Source of the DNA: Pseudosporangium ferrugineum | Lineage (GTDB): Bacteria; Actinomycetota; Actinomycetes; Mycobacteriales; Micromonosporaceae | Assembly: GCF_003002065.1 (NCBI RefSeq) | Contig: NZ_PVZG01000003.1 | Span: forward strand, 186,001 to 250,000 | Length of the DNA stretch: 64,000 nucleotides | Direction of reading: 5' to 3' | Shown: piece after piece, positions 30,238-39,204 of the stretch | How positions within the stretch are numbered: position 1 is the stretch's first letter | Layout: each line of letters starts with the position of its first letter | Notes under the pieces: generated by a model | The model's database searches: none | What the model was told of the DNA's origin: nothing | Seen by the model: the letters and a program-made list of their open reading frames with translations, nothing else | Translations under genes and position numbers: made by a program

Positions 30238-30702
30238 ATGGTCACCTACTACCGGGACCGGGACGTGCGGGTCACGTCCGGCGGGGTCCGGATCGGCGGT
30301 CACGACTACCGGCTGGACGACTTCGCCCAGGTCTGGCACGAGCGCGGGCGCCGGCAGTGGAAGGCGGTCGCCGGCCGCGGCGCCCTCGGCCTCGCCATGA
30401 TGACCCCGCTGGTGGTCGGCGCGCTCGGCGTTCTCGTCGCCCTGGTCATCGACGCGTCCGTCGCCACCACCATCGCCCTGGTCGGCGGCAGCGTCCTGAT
30501 CGGCCTGGCCGCCGCGCCGCTCGCCGACGTGCTGCTCGAGTTCGTCGACCGCTCCTACGACCGCGGCAGCCGCCGGCTGGAGATCTGGGCCGACGTGCGC
30601 GGCGCCCGGACGATGCTGGTCCGCACCGACGACGCCCAGCGCTTCGGGCAGATCTACCGCGCCCTGCAGCGCGCCCTCGACCACCATCCCGTGTCCCGGT
30701 GA
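30238..30702 (+). CDS. DUF6232-type membrane protein
   Basis: A 154-residue protein beginning MVTYYRDRDVRVTSGGVRIGGHDYRLDDFAQVWHERGRRQW, the pattern of actinobacterial DUF6232. Two adjacent membrane helices (about residues 50-70 and 75-95) split a PH-like domain that resumes at RRLEIWADVRGARTMLVRTDDAQRFGQIYRALQRAL. Function unknown. ATG 30238 has an excellent GGAAGGAGGG. It diverges from the enoyl-CoA hydratase gene. Confidence 0.8.
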   Translation: MVTYYRDRDVRVTSGGVRIGGHDYRLDDFAQVWHERGRRQWKAVAGRGALGLAMMTPLVVGALGVLVALVIDASVATTIALVGGSVLIGLAAAPLADVLLEFVDRSYDRGSRRLEIWADVRGARTMLVRTDDAQRFGQIYRALQRALDHHPVSR

Positions 30703-30789
30703 GGTCGGCCCTCGCCCCCGCCCCGGGGATGAAAGTCTCATCCGCCGGAAAATAGTCAGACGTTCTTCGCGGGGGCCGACGGGATTGGC

Positions 30790-31332
30790 ATGAAGGCCAC
30801 CCAGGTACGCCCCACGGGCCGCGAACGGGTGCTCGGCGATGACGACGTGATCGTCACGAAGACCGATCCACGCGGCGTCATCACGTACGCGAACCCGACC
30901 TTCCTCCGCATCTCGGCCCTGGACGAGGCGGACACCGTCGGGCAGCCGCACAACCTCATCCGGCATCCCGACATGCCCCGGGCCATCTTCAAGCTGCTGT
31001 GGGACACCCTCAAGGAGCGGAAGGAGGTCTTCGCGTACGTCGTCAACCTCGCCCACGACGGCGCCCACTACTGGGTGCTGGCGCACATCACCCCCTCCTT
31101 CGATCCGCAGGGCCGGCCGGTGGGCTACCACTCGTTCCGGCGCCGGGCCGACCCGGCCGCGGTCGCCGAGATCCGCAAGCTGTACGCCGCCCTGCGCGCC
31201 GAGGAGCAGCGCCACACCAGCTCCCCGGCCGCACTGGAGGCGTCCTGGGCCCTGCTCCAGCGCACGCTGGCCGAGAAGGGCCGGACCTACGACGAGTTCG
31301 TGTGGGACCTGACCAACCGGAGCGCGTCATGA
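30790..31332 (+). CDS. Aer-like PAS sensor protein (stand-alone)
   Basis: A 180-residue soluble protein. Residues 10-125 are a PAS domain of the Aer type ([55 protein letters not shown], then [25 protein letters not shown]), the class that binds FAD or haem in redox taxis. A helical tail follows. The signalling half of a normal Aer is absent here and is encoded by the next gene, whose ATG overlaps this stop (ATGA). Confidence 0.85.
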   Translation: MKATQVRPTGRERVLGDDDVIVTKTDPRGVITYANPTFLRISALDEADTVGQPHNLIRHPDMPRAIFKLLWDTLKERKEVFAYVVNLAHDGAHYWVLAHITPSFDPQGRPVGYHSFRRRADPAAVAEIRKLYAALRAEEQRHTSSPAALEASWALLQRTLAEKGRTYDEFVWDLTNRSAS

Positions 31333-32216
31333 ACCCCGACACCCTGCGCCTGATCACCGAGGTGTGCCGCCGCGCCGCCGACGGGGACTTCGAGACCCGG
31401 GTGCCGCCGCTCGGCGACGCGCGGGAGGAAAGGGACGTCCGCGACGCGGTGAACGCCCTGCTGGACAGCACCGACGCCTTCGTCCGGGAGTCCGGGGCGT
31501 CGCTCGAGGCCGCCGCCGAGGGACGGTTCCACCGGCGGTTCATCACCCGCGGGATGCGGGGCGCCTTCCGTACGGCGGCGGCGCAGATCTCGCAGTCCAA
31601 CGAGCAGATGAGCCGGTCGGCGGCGCGGCTGGAGGAGGCGGCGAGGTCGCGGGCCGCCCTCGCCGACGACCTGGAATCGGCGGTGCTGACGGTCTCCGAG
31701 CAGGTGGCCACCGCGGCGACGGAGATGGGCGCCACGGCCAACGGGCTCGCCGACTTCGCCCGGTCAGCGGTCACCGAGGCGGAACGCGGCGTGGCGACGG
31801 TCGGGTCGCTGCGTACGGCCTCCGACCAGATCCGCAAGGCCGTCGACCTGATCAACTCGGTGGCCTCGCAGACCCGGCTGCTGGCGTTGAACGCGACCAT
31901 CGAGGCGGCCCGCGCGGGCGAGGCCGGCCGCGGGTTCAGCGTGGTCGCCGGCGAGGTCAAGTCGCTGGCCAACGAGACCAGCAGCTCGTCCGAGGAGATC
32001 CTCGGGCAGGTCACCACCGTGCAGCACGCGGCGGCCGACGCGGCCCGGGTGCTGGAGGCGGTCACCGCCAGCATCCGCGAGATGAGCGGGCTGGTCGACG
32101 GCGTCGCCGCGGCGGTGGACGGCGGTCAGGACGCGGGCACGGCCGGGCTGAGCCGGCTCGCCGAGGTGCTGCGCGGCGAGGTGCACCGCTTCGTCAGCAT
32201 GGCCCGTCAGGCGTAA
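31329..32216 (+). CDS. Soluble methyl-accepting chemotaxis signalling protein
   Basis: A 295-residue protein without membrane segments. The N-terminal ~100 residues are helical ([27 protein letters not shown]-like twice: DFETRV and GRFHRRF). A classical MCP signalling hairpin follows, with the conserved tip [44 protein letters not shown]. It is translationally coupled to the PAS gene, so the two probably form one receptor. The partner CheA/CheW genes are not in this window. It converges with the ribokinase gene, overlapping by ten bases. Confidence 0.9.
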   Translation: MNPDTLRLITEVCRRAADGDFETRVPPLGDAREERDVRDAVNALLDSTDAFVRESGASLEAAAEGRFHRRFITRGMRGAFRTAAAQISQSNEQMSRSAARLEEAARSRAALADDLESAVLTVSEQVATAATEMGATANGLADFARSAVTEAERGVATVGSLRTASDQIRKAVDLINSVASQTRLLALNATIEAARAGEAGRGFSVVAGEVKSLANETSSSSEEILGQVTTVQHAAADAARVLEAVTASIREMSGLVDGVAAAVDGGQDAGTAGLSRLAEVLRGEVHRFVSMARQA

Positions 32217-33115
32217 CGGGAATACAGCGCGTCGATGTCGGCGCGCGACGGCAGCGAGGCCGACGCCCCGGCCGTCCGCGCGCACGCGGCCCCGGCGGCG
32301 TTCGCCCAGCGCACGGCGGCGATCAGATCCCGGCCCTCACCCCACGCCACGGCCAGCGCGCCGGTGAAGGCGTCGCCGGCCGCCGTCGAATCGGCCGCCT
32401 CGACGGGGAACGCCGGGACGTGCTCCTCCCGGCCGTCGCGGTCGGCGTAGCGGGAGCCGTTCGCGCCCAGCGTCAGCACCACCCGGGGCACGAGCGCCAG
32501 CAGGGCCGGCAGGTCGGGCTCGGGCGTACCCGTGATCGCGGTCGCCTCTCCCTCGTTGACGACCAGCAGGTCGATGGTCTCCAGCAACTCCGGCGCCAGG
32601 TCGCGGGCCGGGGCGGCGTTGAGGATGAACCGGGTGCCGCCGGCGTGGGCGGCGCGCGCGGCGGCGAGCACCGTGTCCGGCGGGATCTCCTGCTGGCAGA
32701 CCAGCACGTCGCTCTCCGCGATCACCGTGGTCTCCGCCGCGCTCAGCCCCGCGAAGGTGTTGTTGGCGCCGGGGCTCACGATGATCGAGTTCTCCCCGCC
32801 GCCGTCCACCATGATCACGGCGACGCCGGAGGAGCCGTAGCTCGTCCGCAGGTGCTCCGTGTCGACCCCCGAGGCGTTGAGCCGCGCCTTGATGGTCACC
32901 CCGAACGCGTCCGAGCCGATGGCGCCGAGCATCGTGCACGACGCGCCGGCGCGCGCCGCCGCGATCGCCTGGTTGGCACCCTTGCCGCCGGGAGCCATCA
33001 CGAAGTCGTGGCCGAGCACGGTCTCCCCCGGCCGCGGCAGCCGCTCGGCGAACCCGACCAGATCCATGTTGGCGCTGCCCGCCACGACGATGCGCGGCCG
33101 CGACGAGTCGGTCAT
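32207..33115 (-). CDS. rbsK: Ribokinase (PfkB family)
   Basis: A 302-residue sugar kinase: [23 protein letters not shown] at the start, the first PfkB signature [16 protein letters not shown], and the catalytic signature [20 protein letters not shown] with the Asp base. [13 protein letters not shown] forms the ATP site. It phosphorylates ribose at O5. No rbs transporter genes are adjacent. It follows the ABC ATPase gene after eight bases on the same strand, with GGAG before the ATG. Confidence 0.9.
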   Translation of the reverse strand: MTDSSRPRIVVAGSANMDLVGFAERLPRPGETVLGHDFVMAPGGKGANQAIAAARAGASCTMLGAIGSDAFGVTIKARLNASGVDTEHLRTSYGSSGVAVIMVDGGGENSIIVSPGANNTFAGLSAAETTVIAESDVLVCQQEIPPDTVLAAARAAHAGGTRFILNAAPARDLAPELLETIDLLVVNEGEATAITGTPEPDLPALLALVPRVVLTLGANGSRYADRDGREEHVPAFPVEAADSTAAGDAFTGALAVAWGEGRDLIAAVRWANAAGAACARTAGASASLPSRADIDALYSRYA

Positions 33116-33123
33116 GGTGCTCC

Positions 33124-33939
33124 TCAGGCGGCCCGGGCGGTGTAACGGTCGCCCAGGCGCTGCACGACGAGCGGCAAGCCGAACGTCTTGGACAGGTTGT
33201 CGTCGGTCAGCGTCTCGCCGAGCAGCCCGGCGGCGACGACCGTGCCCTCGCGCAGCAGCATTGCGTGGGTGAACCCGGGCGGGATCTCCTCGACGTGGTG
33301 CGTGACCAGCACCATCGCCGGCGCGTCCGGGTCCTCGGCGAGCTCGGTGAGCCGGCCCAGCAGATCCTCGCGGCCGCCGAGGTCGAGGCCGGCGGTCGGC
33401 TCGTCGAGCAGCATCAGCTCGGGGTCGGTCATCAGCGCCCGCGCGATCTGGGTGCGCTTGCGCTCGCCCTCACTCAGCGTGCCGAACTCGCGGTCGAGCA
33501 GGCCGGCCATGCCCAGCTGGCTCAGCAGCGCCCGGGCCCGCGCCTCGTCCTGCGGGTCGTAGCTCTCCCGCCACCGCCCGACGACCGACCACGCGGCGGT
33601 GACCACGACGTCGAGCACCCGCTCGGTCGGCGGGACCCGCTCGGCGAGCTGGCCGGTGGTGATGCCCACCCGGGTACGCAGCTCGTTGACGTCGGTGCGG
33701 CCCAGCCGCTCGCCCAGCACCCAGGCGACGCCCCGGGACGGGTGCAGCCGCGCGGAGGCCAGGTTGAGCAGGGTCGTCTTGCCGGCACCGTTGGGGCCCA
33801 GGACGACCCACCGCTCGTCCAGCTCCACCTGCCAGGAGAGGCCCCGCAGCAGGAAATTGCCGCCGCGGATGACGCTCACCCGGTCGAAGGAGATGACGGT
33901 GTCGTCGTCGGGGGGTGTGGGGGTCTCTGCGTCGAGCAC
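33124..33939 (-). CDS. ABC transporter-like ATPase, no adjacent permease
   Basis: A 271-residue ATPase with Walker A GPNGAGKTTLLN, signature LSEGERKRTQIARAL, Walker B ELMLLDEPTAGLDLGG and the switch His in VTHHVEEI. It resembles the stand-alone YlmA/ModF-type ATPases found in Actinobacteria; no permease is encoded near it. The start is uncertain: GTG 33939 is used, TTG 33951 is an in-frame alternative. It is probably co-transcribed with rbsK. Confidence 0.85.
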   Translation of the reverse strand: MLDAETPTPPDDDTVISFDRVSVIRGGNFLLRGLSWQVELDERWVVLGPNGAGKTTLLNLASARLHPSRGVAWVLGERLGRTDVNELRTRVGITTGQLAERVPPTERVLDVVVTAAWSVVGRWRESYDPQDEARARALLSQLGMAGLLDREFGTLSEGERKRTQIARALMTDPELMLLDEPTAGLDLGGREDLLGRLTELAEDPDAPAMVLVTHHVEEIPPGFTHAMLLREGTVVAAGLLGETLTDDNLSKTFGLPLVVQRLGDRYTARAA

Positions 33940-33986
33940 GCGTCCATCCAACCACGCACGCGGGCGGCGGCCCGACGGCCCGCCGC

Positions 33987-35165
33987 CTAACCGGTGGTCG
34001 AGCCGAAGACCTCGTCGCGTACGGCGTCGAGCGCGCTGAGCAGGGCACCGTTGAGGATCGGCTCCACGGCCACCTCGCTGATCACCACCTTGGGCGTGAC
34101 CAGGGTGATCGACGCCACCTCCGCCTCGACCCGCTCGGCGAGCGCGGCGCCGCCGGCCTGGCTCACCTCGCCCGCCAACACGACCAGCGGCGGGTCGAGC
34201 ACCACGCAGGTGGCGGCCACGCCGAGCGCAAGCCGCCGGGCGAGCTCGTCCAGCACCGGCTCCCCCGGGCCGCCCGCGGCGACGGCCGCGCGGACCACGT
34301 CGGCGGACTCGTTGCCGCGGAAGCCGTACTGCTTGCCGATCGCCTTGGCCGCGTCGGAGGCGACCAGCGTCTGGAAGGCACCCTTCACGCCACGCTTCGA
34401 GGCGTTGTGCGGCACGTCCGCGCCGGCGACGGGCAGGTAGCCGATCTCGCCCGCGGCACCGGTGCTGCCCTGGTGCAGCTTGCCGCCGATGACCGTGGCG
34501 AGGCCGACGCCGCGGCCGACCCAGATGAGCACGAAGTCGTCGACGCCCTTCGCGGCGCCGGCGTGCTGCTCCGCGATCGCCACCAGGTTGACGTCGTTGC
34601 CGAACACCACGGTGGTGCTCAGGTCCTTGCGCAGCTCGGCGAGCAGCCCTCGGTGCCACCGCGGCAGGTCGAAGGCGAACGAGACCTCGCTGGTGCGGGG
34701 GTCGACCAGGCCGGGCGTGCCCAGCACCACGCGGCGGATCGACTCGAGATCGGTGCCCGCCCGGGTCGCGGCCTGCATGACGGCGCTGTGCACCGCGCGT
34801 ACGGGATCATCGCTGTCCTGGGTGGATTGCTCGCTGCGGCCGACGATCTCCCCGGTGATGTCGGCGCACGCGGCGATCACCCGGTCGGGCAGCACCTCGA
34901 CGCCGATGACGTGCGCGCTACCCGGAGTAACGGCGTAGAGCTGGGCGTTCGGACCCCGGCCGCCGGCCTGCTCGCCCACGCGCCGCACCAGCCCGCGCTC
35001 CTCGAGCCGCTCGACGAGTTGCGAGGCGGTCACCTTGCTGAGGCCGGTCAGCTCGCCCAGCTGGGCCCGGGTCAGCGGCCCCCTGGTGAGCAGCAGCTCC
35101 AGCGCCGCGCGGTCATTGAGCGCACGCAGCAACCGGGGTGTGCCCGGAAGGCGGGTGGCGGCCAT
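33987..35165 (-). CDS. ROK-family transcriptional regulator
   Basis: A 392-residue regulator. The N-terminal winged helix (RGPLTRAQLGELTGLSKVTASQLVERLEERGLVRRVG) is followed by a ROK sugar-binding/kinase fold (VGRGVGLATVIGGKLHQGSTGAAGEIGYLPV). The ROK zinc motif C-x-C-G-x-x-G-C is missing (PHNASKRGVKGAFQ at that place), so the fold is probably zinc-free. It is divergent from the GH3 gene with a 150-bp shared control region containing a 9-bp inverted repeat, so control of that gene is likely. Confidence 0.88.
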   Translation of the reverse strand: MAATRLPGTPRLLRALNDRAALELLLTRGPLTRAQLGELTGLSKVTASQLVERLEERGLVRRVGEQAGGRGPNAQLYAVTPGSAHVIGVEVLPDRVIAACADITGEIVGRSEQSTQDSDDPVRAVHSAVMQAATRAGTDLESIRRVVLGTPGLVDPRTSEVSFAFDLPRWHRGLLAELRKDLSTTVVFGNDVNLVAIAEQHAGAAKGVDDFVLIWVGRGVGLATVIGGKLHQGSTGAAGEIGYLPVAGADVPHNASKRGVKGAFQTLVASDAAKAIGKQYGFRGNESADVVRAAVAAGGPGEPVLDELARRLALGVAATCVVLDPPLVVLAGEVSQAGGAALAERVEAEVASITLVTPKVVISEVAVEPILNGALLSALDAVRDEVFGSTTG

Positions 35166-35193
35166 AACTAGGTCCCCTCACGGTGTTCGCGCA

Positions 35194-35232
35194 CATCATG
35201 TAGCGGCAGCGTAACGGTCGGCTTACATGATG
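35194..35232. promoter_or_regulatory. Inverted repeat in the ROK/GH3 divergent promoter
   Basis: CATCATGTA (35194-35202) and TACATGATG (35224-35232) are perfect 9-bp arms separated by 21 bp, between the two start codons. Each arm lies in a smaller palindrome-like ACAT(C/G)ATG core. It is a candidate ROK operator. Confidence 0.6.
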
Positions 35233-35316
35233 ACCGATTCGCGTGTCCGATCGACATTCAGCGATCATGGCAGTTCACCGCACTCCAGCACAGTGGCTGA
35301 ACCGAGGAAGGAACCC

Positions 35317-36987
35317 GTGCCGCCCGACCCTGCCCTCCGGCGCCTGGCCCTGAGCACCCTGCTCGCGGCCTTTCCGGGCAGGACCGCGCCCGAATGGGCA
35401 TGCGCCCTGCTCGCCGACGGCCTCGCCGGATTCGCGCTCTTCGGGGGCAACATCGCGGACCGGCGCCAGCTCGCCGCCCTGACCACCCACCTTCGTTCCG
35501 TACGGCCGGAGCTCCTCGTCGCCACCGACGAGGAGGGCGGCGACGTGACCCGGCTCGCGCACCGGACCGGCAGCCCCTACCCGGGCAACGCCGCTCTGGG
35601 CGCGATCGGCGACCCGGATCTCACCCGTACGGTCTACGCCGCGATCGGCGCCGACCTCGCGGCCGCCGGCATCAACCTCGACCTGGCCCCGACCGTCGAC
35701 GTCAACACCGCCGACGACAACCCGGTCATCGGTACGCGCTCCTTCGGCGCCTCCGCCCCCGAGGTGGCCCGGCACTCGGCCGCCGCGGTCACGGGCCTGC
35801 AGAGCACCGGCGTGGCGGCGTGCGCCAAGCACTTCCCCGGCCACGGCGCCACGGTGACCGACTCCCACCTGGAACTACCGACGGTGGACGCACCGCTGAG
35901 CACCCTGCGCGACCGCGACCTCCCCCCGTTCGCGGCGGCCATCGCGGCCGGCACCCGATCGATCATGACCGCGCACCTCCGCGTCCCGGCCCTGACCGGC
36001 GACGACCCGGCAACCTTCAGCCGCGCGGCCCTGCACAGCTTGCTCCGCGAGGAGTACGCCTTCCAGGGCACGATCGTGACGGACGCCCTGGAGATGCGCG
36101 GCGCCCGCAGCGCGGCCTTCCGCAGCGCAGGGGCCCTTCCCGGCCCCTTCGCTCCCGACTCCTCCGCTCCGGGCCCCTCCGCTCCCGCCCCCTCTGCTCC
36201 CGGCGCTTCCGCTCCCGACCCCTCCGCTTCCGGCGGCTCCGTTCTCGGCCCCTCCGCTTCCGGCGGCTCCGTTCTCGGCCCCTCCGCTTCCGGCGGCTCT
36301 GCTTCCGGCGGCTCCGCTTTTGGCGGCTCACCGACGGGCGGGGTCGGCGAGGGCGCGGTGCGGGCGCTGGCGGCCGGCGCGGACCTGCTCTGCCTGGGCG
36401 CCCGGGTCGACGCGGAGCTGGTGGAAGGGGTGGCCGCCGAGATCGTGGCCGCGCTGACGGACGGCCGCCTGGAGCTCCGCCGGCTCGAGGACGCGGCGGC
36501 CCGCACAGCCGCCCTGGCCGCCTGGACCCGCCGGCCCGCCACACCCGATGCCGCTGATGCGGGGATCGGTTATGCGGCTGCCCGGCGGGCGGTGCGGGTC
36601 GAGGGGTCGGTGGCGGGGCTGGCCGATCCGCTCGTCGTTCAGCTCGTCGCCGGGCACTCGATCGCCGAGGGCCGGGTGCCGTGGGGTCTCTCCCCGCACC
36701 TGCACGACGTGGAGCAGGTGCCGGTCGTGGCGGCGGAGACGTCGGCGGAGCAGCTCGCGGCCAGGGCGGGGGCGCGGCCCATCGTCGTGGTCGGCCGGCG
36801 TACACACCGCACGGAAGCCACCCGGAAGCTCATCGAGTCCCTAGCCGCCCGCCATACTGTGACGGTGGTGGAGATGGGCTGGCCCTCGGCCTGGCGCCCC
36901 GCCGGAGTGCGCGCGTTCGTGACCACGTACGGCGCCGGCCACGCCAACGGCCGCGCCGCCGCGGAGGCGCTCGGCCTGGCGCCCTGA
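35317..36987 (+). CDS. nagZ: GH3 beta-N-acetylhexosaminidase-like enzyme with internal repeat insert
   Basis: A 556-residue GH3 enzyme. Family residues are present: KHFPGHGATVTDSHLELP (the NagZ Asp-His loop) and the nucleophile Asp in IVTDALEMRGA. An insert of about 85 residues (GPSAPAPSAPGASAPDPSASGGSVLG, partly a 30-bp repeat) starts directly after the nucleophile loop, before AVRALAAGADLLCLGA. The C-terminal ~150 residues form an accessory domain seen in actinobacterial homologues. There is no signal peptide, fitting cytoplasmic muropeptide or GlcNAc recycling. GTG 35317 has GAGGAAGGA upstream and is preferred to an in-frame ATG near 35230. Confidence 0.85.
   Translation: MPPDPALRRLALSTLLAAFPGRTAPEWACALLADGLAGFALFGGNIADRRQLAALTTHLRSVRPELLVATDEEGGDVTRLAHRTGSPYPGNAALGAIGDPDLTRTVYAAIGADLAAAGINLDLAPTVDVNTADDNPVIGTRSFGASAPEVARHSAAAVTGLQSTGVAACAKHFPGHGATVTDSHLELPTVDAPLSTLRDRDLPPFAAAIAAGTRSIMTAHLRVPALTGDDPATFSRAALHSLLREEYAFQGTIVTDALEMRGARSAAFRSAGALPGPFAPDSSAPGPSAPAPSAPGASAPDPSASGGSVLGPSASGGSVLGPSASGGSASGGSAFGGSPTGGVGEGAVRALAAGADLLCLGARVDAELVEGVAAEIVAALTDGRLELRRLEDAAARTAALAAWTRRPATPDAADAGIGYAAARRAVRVEGSVAGLADPLVVQLVAGHSIAEGRVPWGLSPHLHDVEQVPVVAAETSAEQLAARAGARPIVVVGRRTHRTEATRKLIESLAARHTVTVVEMGWPSAWRPAGVRAFVTTYGAGHANGRAAAEALGLAP
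36220..36325 (+). repeat. 30-bp in-frame repeat within the GH3 gene
   Basis: Units of about CCTCCGCTTCCGGCGGCTCC plus GTTCTCGGCC, encoding S-A-S-G-G-S-V-L-G-P, two full copies and degenerate neighbours. Confidence 0.8.
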
Positions 36988-37056
36988 TCCCACCCGAGAG
37001 CTGAGGCAGCGGCGGGCCGCCACCCGCCGCTGCCTCTCCTGTGTCACGGATCTCTC

Positions 37057-37113
37057 TTGAACACGTTCAACATCCGTCCTACGCTGAGGCGGTCAACAGT
37101 TGAACGTGTTCAA
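37057..37113 (+). promoter_or_regulatory. Sigma-70 promoter flanked by two TetR-type operators
   Basis: TTGAACACGTTCAA (37057-37070) and TTGAACGTGTTCAA (37100-37113) are perfect TTGAAC-N2-GTTCAA palindromes 43 bp apart. TTGAAC (37057-37062) also serves as a -35, with TACGCT (37080-37085) 17 bp downstream as the -10. The second operator covers the early transcribed region. Confidence 0.75.
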
Positions 37114-37128
37114 GAAGGGCGGAGGCCC

Positions 37129-37803
37129 ATGGACCACAAGGTCTGGATGTACCTCGTCTACCTGGCCATCAGCGTGGGGCTGACGGTCTGGGTGGCGACG
37201 ACCCTCTCCCGCAACGGCCTGGTGTTCCTCGAGGACGTATTCGCGGACAACCGGCTCGCCAGGGCGGTCAACCACCTCCTGGTGATGGGCTTCTACCTGC
37301 TCAACCTCGGCTACGTAGCGGTGGCGATGCGCTCCGGCGCCCGCATCCCGGACGCGGCCCGCGCGCTGGAGACGCTGTCGTACAAGATCGGCTTCGTGCT
37401 CCTGGTCCTGGGCCTGCTGCACGTCCTCAACGTGTTCTTCCTGGGCCGCTACCGGCGCGGACGCCTGCGCCTCCACCAGGGGATGCCGCCACTGCCACCA
37501 GCGGGCCGCCTGCCGATGATGCCGCCCGGGCCACAGGGACCCACCGGACCGCTCGGGGCCACCGGACCGCACGGCGCCACCGGATCACAGGGGGCCGCGG
37601 GACCACACGCAGCCACCGGATCGCAGGGGGCCGCGGGACCACACGCAGCCACCGGATCGCAGGGGGCCGCGGGACCACACGCAGCCACCGGACCGCACGT
37701 GGCCGCCGGGGGTGGCGCGCCGGGATGGCCGGGGCAGGGCATGCCGGAGGTGGCTCCGCCCGCGGGCGCGCCGGGGGCGGGTCCGTCGTCCGGGCGGGCG
37801 TGA
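37129..37803 (+). CDS. Three-helix membrane protein with collagen-like repeat tail
   Basis: A 224-residue protein. Residues 1-110 hold three membrane helices ([58 protein letters not shown]) and the conserved [19 protein letters not shown] found in actinobacterial homologues of unknown function. The tail is Gly/Pro/Ala-rich with G-P-x triplets and a 12-residue repeat ([12 protein letters not shown], 36-bp unit, three copies at 37579-37686). GGAGG precedes ATG 37129. It is first gene of a three-gene operon ending in a TetR regulator. Confidence 0.75.
   Translation: MDHKVWMYLVYLAISVGLTVWVATTLSRNGLVFLEDVFADNRLARAVNHLLVMGFYLLNLGYVAVAMRSGARIPDAARALETLSYKIGFVLLVLGLLHVLNVFFLGRYRRGRLRLHQGMPPLPPAGRLPMMPPGPQGPTGPLGATGPHGATGSQGAAGPHAATGSQGAAGPHAATGSQGAAGPHAATGPHVAAGGGAPGWPGQGMPEVAPPAGAPGAGPSSGRA
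37579..37686 (+). repeat. 36-bp in-frame repeat, three copies
   Basis: Starts at 37579, 37615 and 37651; the last two units are identical and the first differs by one base. Each encodes [12 protein letters not shown]. Confidence 0.9.
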
Positions 37804-38225
37804 GCGGGGATGTCGATCCGGCCGGGTTCGGGGCCGGCCGGGTCGGTTTCCTCACCGTGCTCTATGACGAGGGCTGTCCGATCTGCCGGACCGCTCACCG
37901 GTGGCTCGCGAGCCGGGCTCAGCTCGTACCGTTGCATTTCGTTCCTGCCGGATCCGCGGAGGCCCGGGGCCGCTTCCCCGGGCTGGACCATGCCGCGACC
38001 TTGCGGGATCTCACGGTCATCGCGGACAACGGCCTGGTGTACGTCTCGGACGGCGCGTGGCTGGCCTGCCTGTGGGCGCTGGCGGACTACCGCGGAATGG
38101 CGGAACGGCTGAGCACCCCGTCCCTGCTGCCGGCGGCCCGGCGCTTCATCGCGGCGGCGGCCGCCGTCCGGCAGTCGACACGCGCGGACGACTACGGTGA
38201 CCAGTGTGACGACCGCTGCCGCTGA
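37800..38225 (+). CDS. DCC-family thiol-disulfide protein
   Basis: A 141-residue protein of the DUF393/DCC family: [21 protein letters not shown] contains the DxxCxxC motif, with [18 protein letters not shown] following. These proteins are predicted thioredoxin-like thiol oxidoreductases. GTG 37800 overlaps the preceding stop (GTGA), and its 3' end overlaps the TetR start, so all three genes are translationally coupled. Confidence 0.82.
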   Translation: MSGDVDPAGFGAGRVGFLTVLYDEGCPICRTAHRWLASRAQLVPLHFVPAGSAEARGRFPGLDHAATLRDLTVIADNGLVYVSDGAWLACLWALADYRGMAERLSTPSLLPAARRFIAAAAAVRQSTRADDYGDQCDDRCR

Positions 38226-39204
38226 CTCCGCCGCCGAAGAACCCGGCGCGGGCGGGTCCCCCGCCGCCCCGGCGCCGGCCTCACCGCAGCACCCGCCCGT
38301 TGCGACCGGAGCCGGCAGCCCTACGGCGACCGCCTCGACCGAGACCGGCGGCCCCACGCCAACCGGCGGGCCGGCGCCGGCGGGCGGTCCCCCGTCAGCC
38401 GACGGGCCCACGACGACCGGCGGACCCACGGAAGCTCGCGGATCCACGGGGACCAGCAAACCCACGGCGGCCGGCGGGGCCACGGCGGCCGACAGGTCTA
38501 CGGCGGCCGGCGGGTCTACGGCAGCCGGTGGGGAGGAGCGGCCTCGGCGGGCTCGGGGGGAGCAGACCCGGCAGCTCATTCTCGAGACGGCGCTGCGGCT
38601 GTTCCGGGAGCGGGGCTACACCGAGACGACCATGCGGGCCATCGCCAAGGAGGCCGGCGTCGCGGTCGGGAACGCCTACTACTACTTCGACTCCAAGGAA
38701 CACCTGATCCAGGGGTTCTACGACCGGAACCAGGCCGCGCACCGGGCCGCCGCGCAGCCGGTGCTGGCGCGGGAGCAGGACTTCGCCGCGCGGCTCCGGG
38801 GGGCGTTGCACGCCGGGATCGATGTCAACGAGCCGTACCACTCGTTCGCCGCGACGCTCTTCAAGACCGCGGCCGAGCCGTCGTCGCCGCTGAGCCCGTT
38901 CTCGCGGGAGTCGTCGCCCGCCCGGGAGGCCGCCATCGCGATCTTCCGGGACGTGATCGACGGGTCGTCCGCGAAGATCGATCCGGAGTTGCGCAAGGAA
39001 CTGCCCGAGCTGTTGTGGCTGGGCTGGATGGGCGTGGTGCTCTTCTGGGTGTACGACCGCTCCCCCGGCCAGCGGCGCACCCGCCGGCTGATCGACGGGA
39101 TCGTGCCGCTCATCGACCGCCTGGTAGGGCTGTCCCGGCTCCGCGTTCTGCGACCCGCGCTCCGCCAGGTCCTCGCCCTGATCGACACCATCCGCCACGA
39201 CTGA
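38197..39204 (+). CDS. TetR-family regulator with long disordered N-terminus
   Basis: A 335-residue protein. About 110 residues of Thr/Pro/Gly/Ala-rich sequence with GGPT-type repeats precede the TetR helix-turn-helix (RGEQTRQLILETALRLFRERGYTETTMRAIAKEAGVAVGNAYYYFDSKEHLIQGFYDR). The ligand domain has C-terminal WLGWMGVVLFWVYDRSPGQRRT, as in actinobacterial homologues. It overlaps the DCC gene and probably binds the two TTGAAC-N2-GTTCAA sites before the operon (autoregulation). GTG 38197 is used; the real start could be further in, which would shorten the disordered part. Confidence 0.85.
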   Translation: MTSVTTAAADSAAEEPGAGGSPAAPAPASPQHPPVATGAGSPTATASTETGGPTPTGGPAPAGGPPSADGPTTTGGPTEARGSTGTSKPTAAGGATAADRSTAAGGSTAAGGEERPRRARGEQTRQLILETALRLFRERGYTETTMRAIAKEAGVAVGNAYYYFDSKEHLIQGFYDRNQAAHRAAAQPVLAREQDFAARLRGALHAGIDVNEPYHSFAATLFKTAAEPSSPLSPFSRESSPAREAAIAIFRDVIDGSSAKIDPELRKELPELLWLGWMGVVLFWVYDRSPGQRRTRRLIDGIVPLIDRLVGLSRLRVLRPALRQVLALIDTIRHD

